DNA of 29,634 nucleotides, taken from a virus. The position numbers and the translations under genes were made by a program. Below are positions 17,452 through 25,508 of the stretch, piece by piece. The DNA is taken from IMG/VR virus record IMGVR_UViG_3300034374_000731, positions 1-29,634 of that record, one strand, 5' to 3'. The notes under the pieces are model-generated. The model ran no database searches. It was given only the letters and a program-made list of their open reading frames with translations, and was not told the DNA's origin. The first letter of the stretch is position 1; each line of letters begins with the position of its first letter.

Positions 17452-19326
17452 TTATGATGCTGTCCCAAAATAATAGCCTTCTGGTTGGTCGGTTGTTATC
17501 GTTGAAGGGAAAGTTCTACCTTGTCCATATATTAACCGTACTGCTCCACCAGCACCAGCACCTGATGATGAGCTATCATTACCACCTCCACCGCCACCAT
17601 ATGAATTACCAAACCCACCGTTCCATGCTTTTCCTGAACCAGTACCTGCACCTGTAGCAATAAACCCAGCACCCACTTCATTAGCAGGAGCTCCAACTGT
17701 GGTCCAACTAGTATCGAGAGCATTTCTAACGTTACGATATTGATTAACTGATATTCCTGTAGCAACTGTATTACCTGTTGAATCGTGAGTGCCTCCGCGC
17801 CATCCTCCAATACCATCAGCAAATGAACCTACAGAAACTGAAGATGCAGTCACAGATGTGCTTATAGTATAAGTTCCTACTCCGCCAGTACCTGTACCTA
17901 ATGCAGTGATATAGGTTCCTAAAGGAATTGCTCCGCCTGAACCCGCAACGGTTCTATTAGCACTGTTATCATAATCTGTAGCAACTGAGTCATCAAATAT
18001 ATAGCTTCCTACTTTTAAGTTGCCTACAGAAGTTACAGAAGTTACAGTCATAGTTGTACCAGAAAAATTAGCTACTACAATATTACTAGAGCCTCCCATA
18101 CCGCCCCCTCTGTATGAGGCTGGAGGATTTGCTCCTGACCTTCCTTCTCCGTATATACCTACGCCGCCACCGCCTCCGCCTCGGTCGCCAGAACCAGAAC
18201 CATTACCACCGGCACCACCTGAATTACTGCCTCCATTACCATCATATCCAGCAGCACCACCACCGCTACCAGCAGTAGAAGCATCAGTACTTCTTCTATC
18301 GGCGCCATATCCTCCACCATCTCCGATATAAACACCGCCCATACAGGTTCTTGATGGAGAATAATCTCCTCCATAATTTACATTGTTATCTCCAGAATCG
18401 CCGCCACCACCCCTTACTAGTGTGGTTCCTTTCCAAACATAAGATGCATAATACGTTGCTGTAATAGTAGTGCCGTCGGTTATAGATGACAATGCCGTAA
18501 TTTTAACTGTACCTGTACCAGGGTCTGCTACCGAATTACCATCAGCAGTGGCTGAAAAAGTTGTTCCAGGATTGCTATTAGCCGCGCCAAACTGAGTAAA
18601 ATCAGTAGTTCCTGTAGTCTCAATAGTATACTGAAGGTCATCATTCGGTGCTTTTTGTATACGAGAAACAGGGTAAATTAATTTAACTCTAAAAGCCCTT
18701 GCTGAAACAGCGCTAATAACTTCAAATTCACCACAACACGGTTTATATGTACATTCTATTACTACAGTATCTCCAACTTGAAAGGTATGGTCTGAATTTG
18801 TTGTAAACCATGCTTCTGTATATCCTGATATTTGACGAATAGTAATATTAGTGAGAGTTCCGGTTAGTCTAACTGGAGCTGTGTCTGAAATAATAAACTG
18901 ACTTCCCGTAGCATCGTTAGCTGGATAAGTAAAATACTCCCTATTTCCACCGTAACCAACGTAAACATAGTATGTAGTACCGGGAGTTACACTTATATTA
19001 TTTTTATAGCCAAGACCGCCGCCACCTCCACCAGGTCCGCCTCCACCACTACCGGCACCATAACCTCCACCACCTACACAAACAGTAGATATGCTTGTTA
19101 CCTCATCTGGGCATACCCATGTATGTAGACCTGGACTTGTAAAAGCTTGTTGTCCATAATAGGTATAAAACCGATTATAAAAATCAGAAAATGCTATAGC
19201 TCCTGAAGCTTTATCTCCAAGACTTCTTACATTAGCATCATTCATGCTAATCTGTGCCGTAGCTGTATAATCTAACTCAACATTAGCCTGACTTAACGAC
19301 ACTTGTCCTGATGCGGGCATTGTCAT
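17452..19326 (-). CDS. Large glycine-rich tail fibre/adhesin, 624 aa
   Basis: The N-terminus (MPASGQVSLSQANVEL, then SLGDKASGAIAFSDFYNR) is a block I know from phage fibre proteins and may attach the fibre. Next come FTSPGLHTWVCPDEVTS and a first Gly-rich run (about 84-106), strand-rich spacers, a second long Gly/Ser/Asn-rich region (about 306-410), and a third (about 570-595) ending GGAVRLIYGQGRTFPST. Gly-rich layers of this sort resemble the polyglycine-II adhesin tips of T-even gp38 proteins. The role is therefore binding of the host surface. An AAGG lies about 13 bases before the first of two close ATGs. It lies between the S74 fibre and the lysis genes. Confidence 0.75.
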   Translation of the reverse strand: MTMPASGQVSLSQANVELDYTATAQISMNDANVRSLGDKASGAIAFSDFYNRFYTYYGQQAFTSPGLHTWVCPDEVTSISTVCVGGGGYGAGSGGGGPGGGGGGLGYKNNISVTPGTTYYVYVGYGGNREYFTYPANDATGSQFIISDTAPVRLTGTLTNITIRQISGYTEAWFTTNSDHTFQVGDTVVIECTYKPCCGEFEVISAVSARAFRVKLIYPVSRIQKAPNDDLQYTIETTGTTDFTQFGAANSNPGTTFSATADGNSVADPGTGTVKITALSSITDGTTITATYYASYVWKGTTLVRGGGGDSGDNNVNYGGDYSPSRTCMGGVYIGDGGGYGADRRSTDASTAGSGGGAAGYDGNGGSNSGGAGGNGSGSGDRGGGGGGVGIYGEGRSGANPPASYRGGGMGGSSNIVVANFSGTTMTVTSVTSVGNLKVGSYIFDDSVATDYDNSANRTVAGSGGAIPLGTYITALGTGTGGVGTYTISTSVTASSVSVGSFADGIGGWRGGTHDSTGNTVATGISVNQYRNVRNALDTSWTTVGAPANEVGAGFIATGAGTGSGKAWNGGFGNSYGGGGGGNDSSSSGAGAGGAVRLIYGQGRTFPSTITTDQPEGYYFGTAS

Positions 19327-19328
19327 AA

Positions 19329-20510
19329 TTATTTACCTTTTAATTGTTCTATTTCAGCTTTTAGTTCTTTTATTGCTGCAAATGCAAGTGATACTAATTT
19401 TGGATAGTCAACTGCTAATGAGCCATCTTCTCTTTCTCTTACCGCTTCTGGAAGCACTGCTTTAACATCTTGTGCAATAACACCTATATCATGTTTTTGA
19501 ACAAAGTAGCCGTCTTCACCGCCGTGGTCTTTAATGTAGTCAGCAGTCCAATCAAAGGTTTTACCGCCAATATGGTTTACTTTATCAAGAGCATTATCTA
19601 TATCTTTTACATTTTCTTTAAACTTAATATCAGATGAGTAATATGCAGTAATATTATTAGTAGCTCTAATTTCACCTGTAGTACCCGATGCTGCTGTACC
19701 GACACCGAATGAGTCAAATTGAACACCAGATGCAGTCCCTAAACCTAGACTTGTTCTTGCAGTGGCTCCTGATTCAACTACCCAATTAGTACCATCCCCT
19801 ACAATAAAGTTACTATCAGTTAAAGCTAGTCCTGATATATCGTCTAAACCGGCATTCCATGCTTGTACTTGAGAGCCTATAGAAACCCCTAAACTTGCTC
19901 TAGCAGTAGCTCCTGATTCAGCTACCCAATTAGCACCATCACCTACAATAAAATTACCATCAGTTACTGTTAATCCAGATATATCATCTAAACCAGCATC
20001 ATATGCTTGAACATCAACGCCTACTTCAACACCTAAATTCTGTGTAGCTCCCAAAGCTGTTGAAGCTCCTGTACCCCCTGAAGTTATAGGAGCAGGTCCA
20101 GTGAGATTTATACCAGTAATAGCATCAATAACATTAGTTCCATCTACAAATACTAAAAAAGCTTCTCCACTAGGTATATCTACCCCAGTACCAGCAGCAG
20201 TTTTGACTGTTACTGTATCAGCTAGATTATTATTGATAATGTATAACTTTTCAATTGTAGGTACTGTTAAGGTTCTTGCCCCTCCAGAAGTACCTGTTAA
20301 ATTTAATCTTAGGTTACGTGCAGCTTGAGAACTATTAGTGTTTGTTAGCGTTAAAGTTACATTTGACCCAGTAAATGAAACGTCAGCTGACCCAGTAATT
20401 GCTTCTTCTACTGCTGTGCCTAAGTTAATATTGGTAGTAGCTCCCCAAACACCTGACTGTTCACCCGTGCCGATAAGCTCAAATTTTAAATCTGAATATG
20501 TACTTGCCAT
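19329..20510 (-). CDS. Tail fibre with C-terminal S74 intramolecular chaperone
   Basis: This 393-aa fibre has an N-terminal strand-rich domain (SDLKFELIGTGEQSGVWG at 6-23, common in phage fibres), a GGTGAST element (145-151), two tandem 48-residue repeats (about 164-257) each with VQA(Y/W)(D/N)AGLDDISGL and NFIVGDG, and a C-terminal S74 peptidase/chaperone domain (about 292-393). The domain carries S293 and K298 in SDIKFK, the Ser-Lys pair that cuts the chaperone off after trimer folding, then DIGVIAQDV and LAVDYPKLVSLAFAAIKEL. Autocleavage before S293 would release about 101 residues and leave a mature fibre of about 292. This is the only fibre in the window with its own chaperone domain; two others have separate chaperone genes. 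Confidence 0.9.
   Translation of the reverse strand: MASTYSDLKFELIGTGEQSGVWGATTNINLGTAVEEAITGSADVSFTGSNVTLTLTNTNSSQAARNLRLNLTGTSGGARTLTVPTIEKLYIINNNLADTVTVKTAAGTGVDIPSGEAFLVFVDGTNVIDAITGINLTGPAPITSGGTGASTALGATQNLGVEVGVDVQAYDAGLDDISGLTVTDGNFIVGDGANWVAESGATARASLGVSIGSQVQAWNAGLDDISGLALTDSNFIVGDGTNWVVESGATARTSLGLGTASGVQFDSFGVGTAASGTTGEIRATNNITAYYSSDIKFKENVKDIDNALDKVNHIGGKTFDWTADYIKDHGGEDGYFVQKHDIGVIAQDVKAVLPEAVREREDGSLAVDYPKLVSLAFAAIKELKAEIEQLKGK
19740..20021 (-). repeat. Two tandem 48-residue (144-bp) repeats in the S74 fibre
   Basis: Residues 164-211 and 212-257 of the fibre repeat VQA(Y/W)(D/N)AGLDDISGL, NFIVGDG and ESGATAR(A/T)SLG. The DNA copies have diverged at third positions, so this is an old protein repeat and not a fresh duplication. 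Confidence 0.9.
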
Positions 20511-20535
20511 AATAAATCCTTATTTTTTCATTATT

Positions 20536-20742
20536 TTATCTTGTTTTGCCCGACATTGGAATGCTTGTAACATAGATACCTATGTGTCTTTTTTCGTCCC
20601 ATTGTTCGCCACAATCAGAACATGTACCAGACTCATATTCATGAGTATCTACAGCCATACCACAGTTAGAACATTCAAGGCCTACTTCATAAGCACATTC
20701 AACTGTTCCGTCTTCTTTTTTAGTTGCTTCAACTTTTATCAT
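20536..20742 (-). CDS. Small zinc-ribbon protein, 68 aa
   Basis: Two CxxC pairs, C24-C27 (CSNC) and C41-C44 (CSDC), sit 14 residues apart, the layout of a zinc ribbon. The rest is acidic with a short strand-rich end (HIGIYVTS). Another start would add six residues, but the ATG at 20742 overlaps the stop of the upstream repeat protein as ATGA and has GGAG ten bases upstream, so it is preferred. It lies among fibre genes. Its role is unknown: a structural zinc knuckle on the tail or a small regulator are both possible. Confidence 0.75.
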   Translation of the reverse strand: MIKVEATKKEDGTVECAYEVGLECSNCGMAVDTHEYESGTCSDCGEQWDEKRHIGIYVTSIPMSGKTR

Positions 20743-21719
20743 GCTGCTATCTCCGTCCATTCTGTTGTTTGTTCATCATTTACATCTGTCCATCCTGCTG
20801 ATTGAGACTCTGTTATATTAGTCCAACTAGCTGTCTGTGTATCTGTTATATCTGTCCAATTAGGTGTTTGAGCATCGTTTATATTACCCCAATTAGCTGT
20901 TTGGTTATCATTAATATCACTATATACAAGCACATTAACAGGCGGTACAAATGTAGTTCCATTAGCACTAACTCCGTTTACAAGAACTCCAGATTCAGCA
21001 ATAACTATTACATTACCAATCTGTGTAAATCCAGTAACCTTTGTTACAGGTATATAGTTATCTGATTCTGCTATCGCTATACCTAACTGAGTAGTTCCAG
21101 TGTTTCCAATAACATTAACTACAGCTTTAGATATGGTTACTACGGTGCCTGTTTGACCTGTAGCTTCAACACCGTTTGTTAATACTACTGCTTTAGCAAC
21201 TACTACTTCTTCACCTAACTGAGTAGTACCCACATTACCGGTTACATTTACTACTGCTTTAGCATCAACTACTACAGAGCCTGTCTCGCCTGTAGCTTCA
21301 TTACCTGTTACATTTACTACTGCTTTAGCATCAACTATTTCTTCGCCAAGTTGAGTTGTGCCTTCATTACCTGTTACATTAACTACCGCTTTAGATACAG
21401 TTGTTACAGTACCTGTTTGACCCGTTGCTTCATTGCCGGTTACATTAACTACAGCTTTAGATACTGTTGTTACACTGCCTGTTTGCCCTGTAGCTTCATT
21501 ACCGGTTACATTAACAATCGCTTTAGCATCAACTACTTCTTCGCCAAGCTGGGTAGAACCTTGAACGCCTATAGCATTAACAACAGCTTTAGCATCAAAA
21601 GTAACAGTACCTGTTTGACCTGTAGCTTCAACCCCAGTAACCGATACGGCAACGCTTACGCCTTCAGTTATGGCTAAACTGGAAAAGGGGACATCACTTA
21701 ACGGCCCAAAGCCAAACAT
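20739..21719 (-). CDS. Repeat-built putative tail/adhesin protein, 326 aa
   Basis: A short N-terminus (MFGFGPLSDVPFSSLAI) leads into about ten 22-residue repeats (25-244) of two alternating kinds: VNVTGNEATGQTGTV... and VNVTGNEGTTQLGEE.... A spacer follows, then five 11-residue repeats (268-322) with the pattern DIxDxQTxxWT, so that a Trp occurs every 11 residues. The first array should form an extended beta-solenoid or strand ladder; the second may form a Trp-stacked beta structure. From memory, both kinds of repeat occur in uncultured marine phages. It lies in the fibre cassette between a chaperone gene and a zinc-ribbon gene. An adhesion or fibre role is inferred. Confidence 0.7.
   Translation of the reverse strand: MFGFGPLSDVPFSSLAITEGVSVAVSVTGVEATGQTGTVTFDAKAVVNAIGVQGSTQLGEEVVDAKAIVNVTGNEATGQTGSVTTVSKAVVNVTGNEATGQTGTVTTVSKAVVNVTGNEGTTQLGEEIVDAKAVVNVTGNEATGETGSVVVDAKAVVNVTGNVGTTQLGEEVVVAKAVVLTNGVEATGQTGTVVTISKAVVNVIGNTGTTQLGIAIAESDNYIPVTKVTGFTQIGNVIVIAESGVLVNGVSANGTTFVPPVNVLVYSDINDNQTANWGNINDAQTPNWTDITDTQTASWTNITESQSAGWTDVNDEQTTEWTEIAA
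20754..20918 (-). repeat. Five 33-bp coding repeats (11 aa, one Trp each)
   Basis: The unit is (D/N)(I/V)xDxQ(T/S)xxW(T/G), repeated five times at the C-terminus of the 326-aa protein. At DNA level the copies share a gtttg/tctgt...attagtcca-like core with substitutions. Confidence 0.9.
20988..21647 (-). repeat. About ten 66-bp coding repeats (22 aa) of two types
   Basis: The units share AKA(V/I)VNVTGN and differ in the middle, being EATGQTGxV or GTTQLGEE. The two types alternate irregularly. The last two units (ending near VTGFTQIGNV) are diverged. Near-identical 66-bp units make this stretch prone to length change by recombination. Confidence 0.9.
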
Positions 21720-21729
21720 CTACGTTCTC

Positions 21730-22086
21730 CTATTCAGTTGGTTTTGTTGGCCAGATTACATTATCTGGAAACCCTTCTTGTTGCGGTATATCTAGTAACG
21801 CCTGTCTATAATCTAACCATGTTTGTTTTTGTTCTGCGGTAAATGATTCCCATCTCATAGGATTCATTGTATCAATCATATTTTTTATTTCTAAGTCTCT
21901 ACTTCTTCTGACTAGTTTTGCTTTGGTTGGGTCTGTCCAAGTTTCACCATTCCAAATCCAACCTATTTGGCCAATATCATTAGCTAAAACTTCTTCATTA
22001 TTTTTAGGGATATAATCTTCAACAGAGTCTACTATTACTCTATTAAGAACTATTTTTGTGTCTTTGTCTAAAATACAAATAATCAT
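21730..22086 (-). CDS. Tail fibre assembly chaperone, second copy (Phage_tail_APC type), 118 aa
   Basis: The C-terminal half has a charged helix (KAKLVRRSRDLEIKNMIDTM) and then WLDYRQALLDIPQQEGFPDN with a WPTKP ending, the pattern of the Phage_tail_APC family: WxxYRQxLRDIxxQEGFPxxVxWPxKP. The N-terminal half is a small strand-rich domain (MIICILDKDTKIVLNRVIV). Such proteins help trimeric fibres fold and are usually encoded next to the fibre they serve. It directly follows the 389-aa Gly-rich fibre gene (4-base gap), so that fibre is its likely client. It is paralogous in its C-terminus with the 149-aa protein at 23274-23723. Confidence 0.8.
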   Translation of the reverse strand: MIICILDKDTKIVLNRVIVDSVEDYIPKNNEEVLANDIGQIGWIWNGETWTDPTKAKLVRRSRDLEIKNMIDTMNPMRWESFTAEQKQTWLDYRQALLDIPQQEGFPDNVIWPTKPTE

Positions 22087-22090
22087 TTTT

Positions 22091-23260
22091 TTATCCTGCT
22101 AAATATTCAATAATAAAGATACATCCATCACCGCCCGCACCGCCTGTTGCACCTGCTGTGTTATCAACGGCTGACGAACCACCACCACCTGAACCATATA
22201 ATCCAGCATCGCCATTTGCAGTACCAGCAGCAACAACAGTAGCACCAATGCCACCACCACTAATTTTACTATTACCGCCATCTCCACCTTGTGTTAATTC
22301 AGTAACAGCATATCCATCAAACCCAGAACCGCCTGGACTTGGTATATCACCACCTGATGCAGTTCCACCCCCTCTTCCAGAAAATTCAGCAACGCCGGCA
22401 CCACTTCCACCTTCTCCGCCTGTTCCACCATTTCCAGTTAAGGTAGTTGTATATGTTCCATTAGCAGTAAATGTTGTTGTGCCACCATCTCCACCATTAC
22501 TGGCAATAGCACCACCTGTTCCACCTGCGCCTAAAGAATAAGTACATGATGTTCCTATTTCTGCTTTGGTATAAAATTTAATAGCACATCCACCAGCACC
22601 ACCACCTCCAGCAGCAATTTCAGAACCCGTATCGTTATTATCATTACCACCGCCACCGCCACCGCCACCTTGTGCAAATACTTCTGCATAAAGTAAATTT
22701 GATGGTACTGTATAAGTTGTGCCGCTTGTTAATATAACTCTGTTAATATCCGAAATATTATCTATCCATGATGGAGGAGCATCTCCATTAGATGCTAATA
22801 CTTGATTAGATGTTCCGTATGCAGTAACAGAATTACCTGTAGAAAAACCACCATTAGGAGTAATAGATAATCTTCTAATATTATTAGTTCTCAAATCAAC
22901 ATAACCTGCATCTTGAGCAGTAATTCTTAAAGAATCAGTTCCTCTATGAATAAGATCTGTTGTAGTATCAGCACCAGTATTATTACGAATAAATCTTGCA
23001 CCATAATCACTATAAGTAGCATCACCAACTAAATCTACATAAGCAAAACCATCGCCTGTTCTATTTTTTCCTATTTCTATAGAACGATATTCTGTTGTAG
23101 AAGCATTTAAATCTAAATTGCCATTAATAGTTTGGCCAGTAGTAAATGTATTTGCTACATCATTCTTTGTGGTGTCTGCGTCATATGCCTGTACACTCGT
23201 GCCAATATCTGAATTTGTTAATATTCCAGAAGGTACAATAATAGTTGATAATGTTGTCAT
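22091..23260 (-). CDS. Glycine-rich tail fibre/adhesin, 389 aa
   Basis: Residues 17-49 are a linker almost identical to one in the 377-aa fibre (VQAYDADTTKNDVANTFT). A strand-rich stalk with LRITPNGG-like elements (SITPNGGFSTGNS, about 132-144) follows. From about 193 the protein is a glycine-rich adhesin domain: an eight-Gly run at 198-205, then AAGGGGAGG, TGGEGGSGAG and similar runs to the C-terminus (CIFIIEYLAG). This looks like gp38-type polyglycine-II tips that contact the receptor. The chaperone gene follows immediately. Receptor binding is inferred from domain type and position. Confidence 0.78.
   Translation of the reverse strand: MTTLSTIIVPSGILTNSDIGTSVQAYDADTTKNDVANTFTTGQTINGNLDLNASTTEYRSIEIGKNRTGDGFAYVDLVGDATYSDYGARFIRNNTGADTTTDLIHRGTDSLRITAQDAGYVDLRTNNIRRLSITPNGGFSTGNSVTAYGTSNQVLASNGDAPPSWIDNISDINRVILTSGTTYTVPSNLLYAEVFAQGGGGGGGGNDNNDTGSEIAAGGGGAGGCAIKFYTKAEIGTSCTYSLGAGGTGGAIASNGGDGGTTTFTANGTYTTTLTGNGGTGGEGGSGAGVAEFSGRGGGTASGGDIPSPGGSGFDGYAVTELTQGGDGGNSKISGGGIGATVVAAGTANGDAGLYGSGGGGSSAVDNTAGATGGAGGDGCIFIIEYLAG
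23114..23212 (-). repeat. Fibre linker module, copy 2 (33 aa)
   Basis: This segment encodes residues 17-49 of the 389-aa fibre and pairs with 24767-24868 in the 377-aa fibre. Protein identity is about 80% and the DNA shares long runs such as attaatagtttgg and catcattctttg. It is a candidate recombination point for fibre exchange. Confidence 0.85.
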
Positions 23261-23273
23261 TCTTTATTCCTAT

Positions 23274-23723
23274 TTATTCAGGTTTACTCGGAAATGTTAC
23301 GTTAAATGGGAAACCTTCTTGAGATGTTATATCTCGTAACTCTTGTCGATATGTTGCCCATACTGTTTTATCTACTGTGCAATCTGGTATTTGAGTCCAA
23401 TCTGAATCTTTGAGTAATTGATTTCTTTTTGCTCTTACTTCCGTTGCTTCTTGTTGTTCTCTGTCTATAATTTCTTCTGCTGTGTAATCATGAACATCAT
23501 AAGGCTGTATCCAAGCTCCATTAACTTCTACAGGTATACCTTTTATTATATATTGTGTTGCATTGTTGTATGTAGGTTTTTCAGCTACTGTGCATGGGTA
23601 TACATTGTATTCTGCTAAAGTTTCTAACGGAATCTCTTTAGGAAAAGAGACATTTGGGTTATCTTGACGAAGTTGACCTATTGTATATGTTTTAGGTCCA
23701 TCGTTTGTAATTTTAATAAACAT
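23274..23723 (-). CDS. Tail fibre assembly chaperone (Phage_tail_APC type), 149 aa
   Basis: The C-terminus (about 97-149) reads RAKRNQLLKDSDWTQIPD, then WATYRQELRDITSQEGFPFN and a final FPSKPE, which is the full Phage_tail_APC pattern. The first 95 residues form a separate domain (MFIKITNDGPKTYTIGQLRQ...) of a kind often fused to these chaperones. The expected role is to fold or trimerise a fibre protein. It sits between the LamG-like protein and the 389-aa fibre, so either may be the client. The ATG has an AAGGA a few bases upstream. Confidence 0.85.
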   Translation of the reverse strand: MFIKITNDGPKTYTIGQLRQDNPNVSFPKEIPLETLAEYNVYPCTVAEKPTYNNATQYIIKGIPVEVNGAWIQPYDVHDYTAEEIIDREQQEATEVRAKRNQLLKDSDWTQIPDCTVDKTVWATYRQELRDITSQEGFPFNVTFPSKPE

Positions 23724-23732
23724 TTAATTTCC

Positions 23733-24362
23733 TTATAGTGTTCCAAAAGTTGATACATCAAAAGCCGCATCTTCAGCCCAGTATCTAATTTCATTTATAG
23801 TACCACTAAAGCTACTCATATACCCAGTTCCAAGGTCTGCTGCATTAGTATTAACTTCACCATACCCTTTACCTGCAGTACCATATATATTACTACCTGG
23901 AGATGAAGGCGTGTCTGTAGCTAATTCTATTAATTCATTAACACTTCCCTGACCACCTACTTGAACGTAAGCTTTTGCTGTTGTAGTTGAAACATCAACT
24001 GTAAAATAATAAGTGCAAAATGTTCCAGTATAGGCAGATATATCTACTTCAAAAAACGCTGTTAATGTATCATCAATGCTTTCCCAAGCTGTACTCCCAT
24101 CATATGCTCTAAATCTTAAAGTGTTACTATCAACACCGATAGATAATCCAGTGCCAGTTCCTCCTAAATCTATTAATATACCGTTATTTGACCCAACAGT
24201 TAAATCTATAGCAATTAAAGTGTCATATGGATTTGCAACGCCGCCCGCTGTTGAACTTGGAATAGTTGTTATGGTGAAATCAGGTGTTCCAAAGTCTGCT
24301 TCATAATTTTTAGGACTATTAGCCACTACAGCTGCTCTTAATCCATGTGCTAATATACTCAT
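23733..24362 (-). CDS. LamG/concanavalin-like adhesin, 209 aa
   Basis: After MSILAHGLRAAV the protein is strand-rich with TLIAIDLTVGSNNGILIDL, NTLRFRAYDGSTAWES, a central TYYFTVDVSTTTAKAYVQVG and a final GTINEIRYWAEDAAFDVSTF. The last block is the closing strand pattern of LamG-type jelly rolls (INEIRxWxxxxxxxxI). Such domains bind carbohydrates or proteins, so a receptor-binding role on the tail is likely. A longer frame starting at 24491 would overlap the upstream gene with implausible Cys/Trp-rich sequence; the ATG at 24362 forms a TAATG with the upstream stop and is chosen. Confidence 0.7.
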   Translation of the reverse strand: MSILAHGLRAAVVANSPKNYEADFGTPDFTITTIPSSTAGGVANPYDTLIAIDLTVGSNNGILIDLGGTGTGLSIGVDSNTLRFRAYDGSTAWESIDDTLTAFFEVDISAYTGTFCTYYFTVDVSTTTAKAYVQVGGQGSVNELIELATDTPSSPGSNIYGTAGKGYGEVNTNAADLGTGYMSSFSGTINEIRYWAEDAAFDVSTFGTL

Positions 24363-25495
24363 TAGCTTAAGTCTCCAACATAAGCAGCATAGGTTACTCC
24401 AGCTACTTTCCATAATTCTACTACTGTATAACCTGTTGTCGCTAGTGTAGGAGCAGAACCACCAATCCATTGGTCTACTAGAGATGTCCATGTAATGGTG
24501 TAAGCAGAGCCATCATCAATCATTAATGTTACGCTTTGACCTGCAGCTAAACTATCTGTTGGTGTTGAGTTGCCAGACAATGTCCATGTCTGTATATTGC
24601 CACTGTTTGCTGAAATAGCAGGGGTTGTTCCTGTCACTGCGACTACTGTCTCAAGGAATGATGTAGCACGAGTAATACCTGATACATCTAGTTTATAAGT
24701 AGGACTCGCAGTACCAATACCTACTCTGTTATTAGTAGAATCTACATAGAGTGTATCTGTGTCTACAGTGAGGTCAGCATTAATAGTTTGGTTAGCAGTG
24801 AATGTATTAGCAACATCATTCTTTGTTGTATCTGCATCATATGCTTGGACTGTAATTCCTATGTCAGCTGATGTAAGTGCGACTGTACCCGACCCAATAG
24901 CTAGAGCGTAAACTTGCCATGTAGTACCGTCATATAAAAACTGTATACTAATACCCTCTACATCACATGTTAAATCTTCAGCAGCCCCAACGATTGTAGA
25001 ACCATTTCTAGCTACGGTTAAATTATTAGTAGACCAATCGTCCCCATCAACTATAATTACTTGGTTACCTGTTGAAGGAGATGCTGGTAAAGTTACTGTA
25101 AAAGAACCGCCTGATGTATCCGCTATAACCCCATCATTAACAAGGGCAGTATAGTTTGCTGTTTTTAAAGTATAAGTTATGATGTCTGGAAGAACAACGC
25201 TTTTTCCAGCAGGATATGTTACGAATACTTCTTTAGTACCAGAACCAAAATTGACTAAACTTCCAGAATTAGAAGAAGATAAAACAGTATCTCGAGATAA
25301 AGTCGTACCTGATGCGGTATAAGTTCCAATGCCTACTTCCCAATCAGCTGCTAAAGCTATAGTATAATAAGTAGTATTGCCATCACCAATAACAGAAAAG
25401 TCATCATAGCCAGTTGCGGCTGGACCTAATGTAAATGTTCCGGTACCAGTACTAGTTGATGTAACCTTGACTCTATCTTTTAATACCAACGCCAT
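24362..25495 (-). CDS. Tail fibre protein, 377 aa
   Basis: Residues 4-100 are a strand-rich N-terminal domain (VLKDRVKVTSTSTGTGTFTL, then GSGTKEVFVTYPAG) of a kind found at the attachment end of marine phage fibres. Residues about 110-200 hold a beta domain with TANYTALVNDGVIADTSGGS and IQFLYDGTTWQVYA. Residues 210-243 are the linker shared with the 389-aa fibre. After it comes NNRVGIGTASPTYKLDVSG (255-273), a signature that usually leads to an S74 chaperone; here it leads instead to a different C-terminal domain ending VELWKVAGVTYAAYVGDL. The protein therefore looks like a recombined fibre that lost its chaperone and relies on the separate ones downstream. Confidence 0.78.
   Translation of the reverse strand: MALVLKDRVKVTSTSTGTGTFTLGPAATGYDDFSVIGDGNTTYYTIALAADWEVGIGTYTASGTTLSRDTVLSSSNSGSLVNFGSGTKEVFVTYPAGKSVVLPDIITYTLKTANYTALVNDGVIADTSGGSFTVTLPASPSTGNQVIIVDGDDWSTNNLTVARNGSTIVGAAEDLTCDVEGISIQFLYDGTTWQVYALAIGSGTVALTSADIGITVQAYDADTTKNDVANTFTANQTINADLTVDTDTLYVDSTNNRVGIGTASPTYKLDVSGITRATSFLETVVAVTGTTPAISANSGNIQTWTLSGNSTPTDSLAAGQSVTLMIDDGSAYTITWTSLVDQWIGGSAPTLATTGYTVVELWKVAGVTYAAYVGDLS
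24767..24868 (-). repeat. Fibre linker module, copy 1 (34 aa)
   Basis: This segment encodes residues 210-243 of the 377-aa fibre and matches 23114-23212 in the 389-aa fibre. The shared core is VQAYDADTTKNDVANTFT. The S74 fibre has a related VQAYDAG version. Confidence 0.85.
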
Positions 25496-25508
25496 TATAG
25501 CCTCCTAG

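Noticed and set aside
20338-20805. A 155-aa plus-strand frame opposite the S74 fibre and zinc-ribbon genes
   Set aside because: It spans the junction of two well-supported minus-strand genes antisense, with no ribosome binding site.
20988-21647. Regular 66-bp repeats examined as a possible CRISPR array
   Set aside because: Repeats and spacers are not separate; the whole stretch is one open frame with protein-level repeats and no cas genes nearby.
24363-24491. A 43-residue N-terminal extension of the LamG-like protein
   Set aside because: The extra residues are Cys/Trp/Ser-rich and lie wholly within the upstream fibre gene; the ATG at 24362 in a TAATG is the better start.
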